Below are positions 51,195 to 64,000 of a stretch of 64,000 nt of DNA, piece by piece. The position numbers and the translations under genes were made by a program. How positions within the stretch are numbered: the stretch's first letter is position 1; every line of letters begins with the position of its first letter. A model generated the notes under the pieces. It was not told the DNA's origin and searched no databases. It saw nothing but the letters and a program-made list of their open reading frames with translations. The stretch lies in the NCBI GenBank assembly GCA_016859345.1, contig CM029122.1, forward strand, positions 3,105,001-3,169,000. Direction: 5' to 3'. This DNA comes from Istiophorus platypterus. Lineage: Eukaryota > Chordata > Actinopteri > Istiophoriformes > Istiophoridae.

Positions 51195-52500
51195 AACAGA
51201 CATCATGAAATGTCGACAGTAACAAAATTTTTTAGTCCATTTAAAAAAAAAAAAAAAAAAAAGTGGGTCGGATTGACAATACTCCTCCCACAAAATAACT
51301 TAATGAGGGAGGGGGGATAAAAGAAAGGGAGGGTTGTGCTCCGATACATAAATGTGGCCGATATTTCAGTCCCTTCCTTGTATTTACTCAAATGTTTAGA
51401 GCAGTAAAAACTGGCTTAGAGCAGCTCAGTCTCTGCCCACAAAGTCTTCGTTTTCAGTTAATTATAACGTCGAGGAAGGCTGGATATCAGGCACATTTCA
51501 CACGGTATTAAATGGGGGGGGGGTGGTCACAAGGCAGATCAGAGTCAGCCGAAGAGCCTCCTGGGTCCCCTGGATCATTTCAGACGCCGAAGAGGAGGGA
51601 AAACATCCGACCGCAAGACCACGTACGAAGCTGGAGATTAGGTTGGGGGCCCCCCCCTCATTTTCTTTGTTCATACCACACAAGCCACACACCTACGATG
51701 TGTTTTAATAGCATTATCAACTCAGCAGGTTAATTTTTAGTGATCCGTTCCATGGGACAACCTCCCGGAAAAAACAAAAAAGGAACACAGTAGGCAAAAC
51801 ACAAGCAAACAGAGAACAGAAGCCGACACGAAAAAAAAAGTGAAGCACCATCAGAAAACATGATAGTGAATTAATAGAGCGGAGCAGGGGGCGGTGGGCT
51901 CAAGGCTGAGGGGATATATACAGGGGGTGGGGGGCTGTCAGTGTGTGCCTTTTTTTCAACAATACAGGTCACCACGATTACATCGTTGGGGGTTTTTTTG
52001 TTTTGGGTTTCTTTCTTTGCAAATCCAGCTGCTTACAGAAGATGACAGAAAGAAGCCCCCCACTCCCCCACCCCAGAGGAGCAGTGTGGGAGCAGGGACA
52101 TGTCCAGAGACGCCGAGTGGGCCCGGACCAACAGAGAGAGAGAGAGAGAGAGGGAGGGGAGAGAGAGAGAGAGAGAGAGAATAGAAAACATCATCTAGTC
52201 CCGGAGGTCATGGCTGAACTCTGCTCCCGCCGCTCTCTACCCTTACTTCCTTTCAGATAGACACAGGTGACAAGGGAGGAGGAGGGACATGGACAGTGTT
52301 ACTAGACAGGAGCCTTAATACACTGTAGTGTGTGTTTATATATTTATATATGTATATATATCTGTGTGAGAGTGTGTGTGTGTGTGTGTGTGTGAGAGTG
52401 TGTGTGTGTGTGTGTGCGCCTTGCCTGCCTCTGAGTCCTCTCCTCTCTGTGTGTGTGTGTTGTGTGTGTTTTGTGGGTCTCCTTTATGGCAGGCGCTGGG
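51195..52500 (-). other. mob4: probable mob4 3' UTR
   Basis: This is the sequence downstream of the mob4 coding region on the minus strand. It contains (GA)n at 52131-52180, (TG)n-type repeats at 52365-52420, homopolymer runs and no conserved frame. It is assigned as 3' UTR by position only. Confidence 0.5.
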
Positions 52501-52660
52501 CAGGCCTCGCCCTCTCTCTCCGCCGCGGCCTGTTCCTCCTCCCCTCTCCTCCTCTCCAGGAGGGGGTCGGATCAGGTTGACATCAGGTTGTACTGACATG
52601 ACGGGTGTGACACAGTGAACGTTGTCACAGGAACGTCACGGAAGCACACGGAAGCACACC
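52500..52660 (-). pseudogene. mob4: eroded or mis-assembled terminal exon of mob4
   Basis: On the minus strand this stretch holds, in the right order, islands that look like the conserved MOB4 C-terminal coding sequence (NETFLCHRFTKFVMK, then YNLMSKDNLIVPILEEE): gacgttcctgtg, gtcatg, tacaacctgatgtc, aacctgatc, then tcctggagaggagg. The islands are separated by indels: about seven bases appear to be missing after tgatgtc, and extra bases lie between the first two islands. No acceptor AG sits at the expected exon start. Using the nearest upstream candidate (tttcacag) gives an unrelated tail that stops right after YNLMST. This could be a real lesion, a local assembly error, or a decayed exon copy. 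No better terminal exon was seen in 51200-53040. Confidence 0.5.
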
Positions 52661-53043
52661 GGAGCTGTGAAACTCTGCATCCGGTCAGCGCTCTGGGTCA
52701 ACTACTGTAATCGTCTTTCTAACAGCTCTGAATGTAGCGACTTTGCTAATAAGTTCATGGTCTCTGAGAAAATTTTAAAAAGGAGCTAGTTTACATGTAC
52801 ACTTGGCTATTATTGACTGGCATGAAAATTATACTTGGCAGACTCATGTCCTTTTTATGAATTTTGAATTCAAGAGACCAAAAAAAACAAAACAAAACCC
52901 TAAGAACTATGGAGACAATTTTTCCCTGAATTTCTTTTGCATCGCCTCAAATCTACTGAGAAAAGCTGAGCTGTATTCTATTATCTGGTAGTATATCATC
53001 TGGTACTTGCAACAGGTCTAAGGTCTTTACTGATGAAACGTAC

Positions 53044-58537
<5,494 letters not shown>

Positions 58538-59864
58538 CTCGACAGAATACCCGGATGTTCGTCAGCCGCGGCGTTGTAGCAGCGGACTCCGTGGACTGAT
58601 ACTCCTACAGGGTACTTCACTACAGGTCCGAGTACTAATACTTCACCTGAGTGTTTCTATTGAAGCCTATCTGCACTTGTAGTGTCGAGCAGTGGCGCGG
58701 CAAAAAAAAAGGGTCCAAGGGGTCAGGGGCCCCGGGGCCCCGGGGCCCCTGCCTCAGCTGGAGGTGACTTCTCATAGAAAGGTCAGTCGGTCAAACTACA
58801 GAGACTCTAGTCGACCTCAGAGATGCAGTATCTGTAAAAAAAGAAGCACAAACCGACTACAAAGAGAAGGAAAATGAGTAGAAAGAGACGCAGAATGACT
58901 ACGAAGACTCAAATCAACGACACAGATGCAACATGATTAAAAAGAGACATAAACAGCTACAGAGACTCGAATCGGCAAAAAAGACTCAAATCGACTACAG
59001 GGCGAAAATGAAAAAGTTTGACGTTTTGAAAAAAAGTAGATTCATTTCTGTTATTTGAACAGATTCTCTTGCATCAATGTTTTGCTAATAACTCAGTTAT
59101 GTGTCTATATAATAGTTATAAGTGCTGGTTAACCATTAGTACTTGAAGTCGCTCACATTTCAAGAAGTCAAGATTTGCAGTTATAAATGTCAGTATGACA
59201 GCAATTACAAGTCTTTGGTTTTTTAGTTAATAATGAGCTATTAGCAAAAATTTGTCACCTGTATTTCTGAATGTTAATAAATTAAAAACTTTTTGACAAT
59301 CCATTTGATCCGCAGTTGTAAATGTTAATAATCAGTTTGTAAATGGATTTTGGTCCATTTATCCAGCAGCTCAAGTCTAACCGTCCACTGGAGGCATCTC
59401 ACTGATGAATTAGAGATAAAAAGACAGTCCTGCTGAAGGACTTCAAACAACCTGGCAACCCAAAGGTTTGTCCTTTTAATGGCTTGAATGAAGCCTTAGG
59501 TAAATGATTTATTAACCATTAAGAAAAACAATTAATTACACACTATGGACACTATAAATGGTACTGACACACTAAGCTTTTTTTTTTTTTAATTAGAAAG
59601 GTTCCATGAGATCAAGTGAGTCTGAGCGTGTAATAAATCTCAAGATTTAACTTGCTCTCGGCAGGTTATGTCCACGTCTGTCTGGCAGTAAGAAGTAAAA
59701 CAAAGAAACATCCACTCACACTGACCAAGGCCATGAGATACAGTCAAAAGCCACAAATACCTTATTAAATTTTTTTATTTTTATAACAGCTGTACAGAAT
59801 TTCAACTGTTTTCATTGGCAGTGAGAAATCATGACACAAAATAAGCAATGTTTGACAGTTAACC
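58538..59864 (-). promoter_or_regulatory. mob4: mob4 5' flank / hspe1-mob4 intergenic region
   Basis: About 1.4 kb lies between the hspe1 stop and the mob4 start codon, both on the minus strand. The mob4-proximal part is CpG-richer. The middle holds a palindromic ggggcccc tandem at 58728-58750 and a degenerate tandem repeat at 58800-59000; the rest is AT-rich. No extra exon is recognised, though the promoter and 5' UTR of mob4 must lie here. Confidence 0.5.
58690..59000 (+). repeat. dispersed repeat with GC head and acaaagaga-type tandem tail
   Basis: A head with repeated ggggcccc blocks (58728-58750) is followed by degenerate units of the kind actacaaagagaaggaaaat. The tail resembles 25500-26180 and, reversed, 8036-8540, so I treat them as one family. 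Confidence 0.6.
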
Positions 59865-59870
59865 TTTATT
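59865..59870 (-). terminator. hspe1: hspe1 polyadenylation signal
   Basis: AATAAA on the minus strand (tttatt on plus) lies about 130 bases after the hspe1 stop codon, a normal spacing for the short hspe1 3' UTR. Confidence 0.65.
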
Positions 59871-59998
59871 ATTGTAACAAAATGTGATTAGAATTATTTA
59901 CAATTGGAATAACAAGAAAAAGAAAAACAGACACGAATGAGGCAACTTAATTTCTTCTCTCTGGGGATGACAGGGACCTCACGTTAGACGACAGAGAT

Positions 59999-60049
59999 TC
60001 ATTCGGTGTATTTACCGAGGATATCGCTGTCACGGAACAAGAAGTAGTC
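59999..60049 (-). CDS. hspe1: hspe1 coding exon 4
   Basis: This exon encodes DYFLFRDSDILGKYTE and the stop TGA at 59999-60001. Human ends DILGKYVD. The acceptor is gtcttctag. Confidence 0.97.
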   Translation of the reverse strand, partial: DYFLFRDSDILGKYTE

Positions 60050-63000
60050 CTAGAAGACACAATGAGAAATTTGACATTAAACCAAGGAAGGCACAAGAGG
60101 GAACAAATCAAATAACTGATTCAGCTGAAAAGCCAACTTTACCGCACCTTGTCATCCAGTACGACTTTAGTTCCTCCATACTCAGGTAGGAGAACTTTCT
60201 CTCCGACCTTCACACTGACTGGCTGCAGGTTCCCTTTCTTTATAAAAAAAAAAAAAAAAAGTCAATCACTTGATTATAGATACTGATCCAATAATGTGCT
60301 CATCATTTAAATGCTAGAGCTGGTAAAAGTGGGATTAATCTTAATTACTTTATATACTGCTGGGCAGCTTGTGAATTTCCCCTCAGGGATCAATAGAGTC
60401 TTATCTTAATGTAATTTATTTTGTATTATCAATGTAAACCTGCAAAGTAACTAAAGTTATCAAATAAATTTAGTTAGAAAAAGTACATTTCTCCATGAGT
60501 TGTAGTGGACTAAAAATAGTTAAGTAGAAGAAAATCTAAATACTCAAATTAAATACATATAAATGATTAAAAAATTAACTGATTGCATCTCAGTTATCGG
60601 GTTGAGGATTACCTGGTTGACAGAGCCGGGTCCTACCGCCTTCACAGTGGCCTGCAGCACTTTGCCCTGAGACTTCTCCGGCAGCATGATGCCCCCCTTC
60701 GTCACCGTCTCGGCGGTGAGGCGCTCCACCAGCACCCGGTCGAACAAGGGCAGGAATTTTCTGAAGGCCTACAAGTGAAAATGGAGGACGGGAAATGAGC
60801 CAATAACTTATTCATCAAATAATATTTTACTCCTGGAAACACCAGAGAATTTTAGCCTTGAGATTTGCTGTAACAAACACAAGAGGACCACTAGGGGCAG
60901 CGGTTTTTATGTTGCATGAAAACCAAGGACATGGAACCCTGACTTCTGACCCCAATAGCTGTATAGTGGGCTTTTGCGACATCTGCAAGCACATACTGAT
61001 GCAACAGAATCCCTGCATGATTTAATACAGCATAATACCAAGGACTATATAATGGACAACTGTCAATGGGGGAAACTAAGTACATTTACCCAGGTACAAT
61101 ACTTAAGTACAGTTTGTGGTATTTTTATTTTCTACTTTCCACTTCTACTTAACTAAATTCCAGAAAGTAATGTTATAGTTCTGCTCCATTACATTTATTT
61201 TACAGATGTAGCCACTGATTACTTTGCAAATTAAACTGATGTAAGTTGGGTAAAAGTTTAATTGGAATAACACTGTCACCAGACTGTGTTTCTACCACCT
61301 TTTTGAAGCACATTTTTTTGTTTATACTTATGTACCTTTAATTGAGTAATAATTTGAATACAGTACTTTTTTCTTGTTAAGTGTTTCTACACCATTGTTT
61401 ACTCCTGCTTCCATTTTAGTGCAGCATCTTAACACTTCTTCCACCACTGATCAACTATAGGGGGGAAAAAATGCACTTGTCTAGGGTTTAGTTAAAATGT
61501 CATTAAATACACAAATGTGGTTAAAACACAGGAAAATCTAAGAGGGGGAGGGGAATAAGGCTACAGACAAATTGAATAAAGACAATGTCTAATAAATAGA
61601 AAGCTACCTTTGTAAAGTCAACATTTCTTTTTTTACCTTGCAAGTTTTGATGTAAAGTTACAGAAGAAGGACAGAAGCCTAATAAGAGTTAAAACAGCAG
61701 CTGACAACATTATTAATAACAGCAGATGGAGCCGTGACCTTGGGTGAAGGTTGTCTGAGGAGGAAGCTGGTGGTGGGAGGAATCCCAGTCTGTTAACTGG
61801 GCAGAGGAGGTGGGGTTACTGCAATTCTTCAATGTGACCTTTCACCCTGGGGGGAGGAGGTGTGGGCAAGGCCTGCTCACCTCAATGATAACACACTTTG
61901 ATGATAGCGCCGAGGCATCTTGGGATTTTAGGGAACCGGTCGGAAACAAACAGTGAAGTTATTAGAACCCGGCCATGACTCCGCGGTGATGAAACGTCCT
62001 CCAGGATTTTACCAGCAAGAGATAACATTCAAGGCCAGTTTGTCCAGTTTTCCAGAAGGTTCTCTTTCCACTTTGTTCTTTACATCGGGTGGTTGGAGGT
62101 GTACGAGTTGCACAAGGGTCATGAATAACAACGCATTTTCTAACCGTCACCTCCAAAAACTGCTAACATTACGTATGCAGTTTGCCTAATGTTTAGTTAT
62201 GTCAATGAGCGTTAAGGTCATTCAATGGCAACACAAACGACATCCTCTAAAATGACCAGAAAGTTTTAAAGACTGATCTCTGATCTCTGATCTTCATGTA
62301 GTCTTAGGCAGGTGTATATATAAAATGAACTGGTAATTTTTTTATTTGCTGTATTTCTAGTAGCGCTTAGATAAATTCCCCGCAGCATTACTTTCAGCGC
62401 AATCAGGTTATTCAGGATATTATGCAGATCTAATGATGCATTAGCATCTATAGTTTGTCAGCTAGTAGAAGCAGCACTACCACAGTGTAGAAACACTATG
62501 TTAACTGTGAAGGTCCTGCATTCAAATTTTTACTTGAGTAAAATTACAAAGTATTAGAATTATAATATACTTAAAGTGCTAATCAGGAAAAATGGCCAAT
62601 TTCAGAATCATGAATACTGTATTATTGGATTAATAATTGTTTCTACTAAGGCATTAATGTTCATATAATTTTTCAGCTGCAGTTGGTAAAGGGTGAGCTG
62701 ATTTTAATTACTACATTTACGGCTGGGTGTCTGTCTGATCTGTTGACTTTGAGAAAATGGCCAGAGATGTTCACCTGGGCCCCAAAAGCCTAAATCATCA
62801 GTTTAAAATTATATCAGACAGAGAAAAATGGGAAATCTTTGCATTTGAGGAGCAAGAACAAGCTTTTTTGGTATTTCTGTTTAGTAAATGACTCCAAAAC
62901 TTACCTAATATTCAAAGTTAAAGTTAATTGCCTGTATCAGCTCATTGACTGATCGACTGTTTCAACTGCAGATCTGACATATGATCTACACGGGCCAGTA

Positions 63001-63560
63001 TCGGGAGCCAGAAACGTCTAAGAAGAACGTGTAATTCATCCTTCTCATTGACGTGGGCCATGCCTGGTCCGATGCTACAGATTTCAAAGATTTCCTGAAT
63101 ATTTCTACATTTCCGATTGTTTCTGGACCCCTCATTCATCCCCATGTGACCGCTGCAGTGGGGACCGTCAGGGTCTCTCATCTGCAGGAGTCCAACTCCC
63201 AGCACATGCTCTCAGGTGGTGAAGTGGTTCCACTGATCACGAGGCTGCCGGTTCGAGTCCCGGCTTCCCCGGACCCGCGGCAAGGCGCCGTACCCCAGCC
63301 GGCCTCCTCGTCAGATCGCCAGTTTTCTCTTTTATCGATTTAAACAATTTACTATGACATAAACCATACCCGTGTGGAGCTTCTCGCCTGTTTGACCTTG
63401 TCAGTGCACGTAAGAGGGGGCTAGCGTAACGTTAGCCGCTAACGATAACCAGGCGCCGCGAGATAAATAAGCTAGCGTTGCTTTTCTCTCCCTTTGCGGC
63501 CCCCGCAGCTTGCGCCGATACACGGCGCCAGGTTCTGCGCCTGCGGCGGCGTCTTACCAT
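59999..63560 (-). CDS. hspe1: hspe1, mitochondrial 10 kDa heat shock protein (chaperonin 10), complete
   Basis: Minus-strand coding exons in transcript order: 63558-63560 (ATG only), 60613-60768, 60148-60237 and 59999-60049. They join to 300 bases, giving a 99-residue protein starting MAFRKFLPLFDRVLVERLTA and ending DILGKYTE. Hsp10 is the heptameric co-chaperonin lid of Hsp60 (Hspd1) in the mitochondrial matrix. The mobile loop (about residues 19-36, TKGGIMLPEKSQGK) has the Ile-Met-Leu contact to Hsp60, and PEYGGTKVVLDDKDYFLF is the conserved C-terminal half. All junctions are GT-AG; the exon 3 donor gtgcgg is weak. The length is normal for the family, and Gln-less MAFRKF is typical of fish (human MAGQAFRKF). 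It is divergent from hspd1 across a short shared promoter, with mob4 downstream on the same strand. Confidence 0.97.
60148..60237 (-). CDS. hspe1: hspe1 coding exon 3
   Basis: This exon encodes KGNLQPVSVKVGEKVLLP then EYGGTKVVLDDK (30 residues, phase 0 at both ends). The acceptor ataaag follows a 16-17 base poly-T. The donor gtgcgg is non-consensus at positions +3 to +6. Confidence 0.95.
60613..60768 (-). CDS. hspe1: hspe1 coding exon 2
   Basis: This exon encodes AFRKFLPLFDRVLVERLTAE through VGPGSVNQ (52 residues), including the Hsp60-binding mobile loop. It is bounded by acceptor acttgtag and donor gtaatc. It is read from the exon 1 ATG rather than an internal Met because all known Hsp10 proteins start upstream of FRKFLPL. 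Confidence 0.97.
61070..61440. repeat. tacttaagta-type dispersed repeat
   Basis: This segment has the familiar fish-genome wording aagtacatttacccaggt, taagtac and tacttctact. Related pieces occur at 62470-62570 and 11300-11370. It is a short non-autonomous element without coding capacity; its class is not determined here. Confidence 0.5.
63207..63305 (+). mobile_element. tRNA-derived SINE fragment
   Basis: It contains an A box (tggtgaagtgg, 63217-63227) and a perfect B box (ggttcgagtcc, 63250-63260), then gcaaggcgccgtacccc, which resembles the conserved body of fish tRNA-SINEs. The boxes are only 33 bases apart, start to start, too close for an intact tRNA, and the T stem lacks one base. It is therefore not a functional tRNA gene. 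Confidence 0.65.
63558..63560 (-). CDS. hspe1: hspe1 coding exon 1 (start codon only)
   Basis: The ATG is followed at once by the donor gtaaga. Joining to the exon 2 acceptor gives M-AFRKF, the expected Hsp10 N-terminus. The surrounding sequence is GC-rich with CpG, consistent with the first exon of a chaperonin gene. Confidence 0.88.
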
Positions 63561-63683
63561 TTCTCTGGACGTGTTCGCGGCCTGACCGTCGGCGTGGAGC
63601 AGCTTCCCGGGTCCTTCAGGAGCGTGGATCAGTCACACTGAGCCACACGCCGCCTCCGTCCACGCCAGGAAGGCTCCAGAAAC

Positions 63684-63694
63684 GCGCATGCGCA
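63684..63694. promoter_or_regulatory. NRF-1 type binding motif
   Basis: The palindromic gcgcatgcgca matches the core of the nuclear respiratory factor 1 consensus, which is common in promoters of nuclear-encoded mitochondrial genes. It lies about 125 bases upstream of the hspe1 ATG. Confidence 0.65.
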
Positions 63695-63713
63695 CTGCGG
63701 TTCACGTCACGGA

Positions 63714-63721
63714 GAAAATTC
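63714..63721. promoter_or_regulatory. heat-shock element, two units
   Basis: gaaaattc fits two alternating nGAAn/nTTCn units for HSF1. It is proximal to hspe1. Confidence 0.5.
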
Positions 63722-63910
63722 CAGTACAACGATAGTCGGGAGCGAAACAGAAGGTTTTGCGGGCAGAGATTTATTAGTGAATTTAAAAATTACTGAGCCG
63801 GTTTGAAACATTATTTTTTTAACGATTGCTGTGCCGTCGAGATATTTAAAGTCGGAGCAATATTGCACAATGTCAACTTTGACCTTTTCCCCCCCTCCAA
63901 TGGCACACGA

Positions 63911-63923
63911 GAAAATTCTGGAA
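63911..63923. promoter_or_regulatory. heat-shock element, three perfect units
   Basis: gaaaattctggaa contains three contiguous, alternating five-base HSF1 units. It is about 65 bases upstream of the TATA-like motif in the hspd1 direction. Confidence 0.75.
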
Positions 63924-63985
63924 ACGCCTGCCCGGGAACGAGCATTGTAACATATTCTCAATCAAAACTCACAAGATGCGTCATG

Positions 63986-63994
63986 TATATAAAA
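63986..63994 (+). promoter_or_regulatory. hspd1: candidate TATA box for hspd1
   Basis: tatataaaa lies at the very end of the window, downstream of the three-unit heat-shock element on the plus strand. The assignment rests on position and motif only. Confidence 0.4.
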
Positions 63995-64000
63995 CCTATT

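Larger units (their letters stand above)
60769..63557 (-). other. hspe1: hspe1 intron 1, 2.8 kb
   Basis: AT-rich intron with dispersed teleost repeats, including tacttaagta-type stretches at 61070-61440 and about 62470-62570, a tRNA-derived SINE fragment at 63207-63305, and no other exon recognised. Confidence 0.85.
63561..64000. promoter_or_regulatory. bidirectional hspe1/hspd1 promoter
   Basis: In vertebrates HSPE1 and HSPD1 are head-to-head with one shared promoter. This segment has the expected parts: an NRF-1 type motif gcgcatgcgca at 63684-63694, a two-unit heat-shock element gaa-aa-ttc at 63714-63721, a CCAAT box at 63897-63901, a perfect three-unit heat-shock element gaa-aa-ttc-tg-gaa at 63911-63923, and a TATA-like tatataaaa at 63986-63994 in the hspd1 direction. 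The hspd1 start codon is beyond the window; human exon 1 of HSPD1 is non-coding. Confidence 0.8.

Noticed and set aside
63211..63275. A functional tRNA gene on the plus strand
   Set aside because: A and B boxes are too close, the T stem is short by one base, and no acceptor stem pairs; a SINE remnant explains it better.

Overview
This window is vertebrate nuclear DNA and almost certainly comes from a ray-finned (teleost, probably percomorph) fish. The evidence is small coding exons with GT-AG introns, very dense (CA/TG)n and (TA)n microsatellites, relics of fish-type Tc1 transposons, and a gene block that matches the vertebrate PLCL1 / RFTN2 / MOB4 / HSPE1 / HSPD1 neighbourhood (human 2q33). 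I find no prokaryotic operon, CRISPR array or new multi-gene system. Nearly all the long open frames are translated microsatellites or shadows.

Layout. Positions 1-12904 are probably intron 1 of plcl1 (minus strand). Its first coding exon is 12905-13099, followed by a CpG-rich 5' flank to about 14050. Positions 14051-26380 are intergenic and full of repeats. A GC-rich promoter with a minisatellite (26381-26981) leads into rftn2 (plus strand, nine coding exons, 26982-48363, complete 439-residue protein), whose first intron is 14.7 kb. The rftn2 3' flank ends near 51 kb, where mob4 arrives from the other side (minus strand). Seven mob4 exons are intact between 53044 and 58537, but the expected last exon (about 52500-52660) looks eroded. 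hspe1 (minus strand, four coding exons, 59999-63560, 99 residues) follows. The right edge is the shared hspe1/hspd1 promoter. The hspd1 coding sequence lies beyond the window.

The genes do not form one pathway. Raftlin-2 is a lipid-raft scaffold, Mob4 is a STRIPAK-complex subunit, Hspe1 is the mitochondrial co-chaperonin that works with Hspd1 (hence their shared heat-shock promoter), and Plcl1 is a catalytically inactive phospholipase C relative.

Most notable observations: long (TG)n tracts directly against three rftn2 3' splice sites; a damaged-looking mob4 terminal exon; a GC-AG intron in mob4; a hspe1 first coding exon that holds only the ATG; heat-shock elements and an NRF-1 motif in the hspe1/hspd1 promoter; a near-identical inverted repeat pair linking rftn2 intron 8 and mob4; and a three-copy MITE-like family. 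All homology calls come from memory of the protein families, without a database search.
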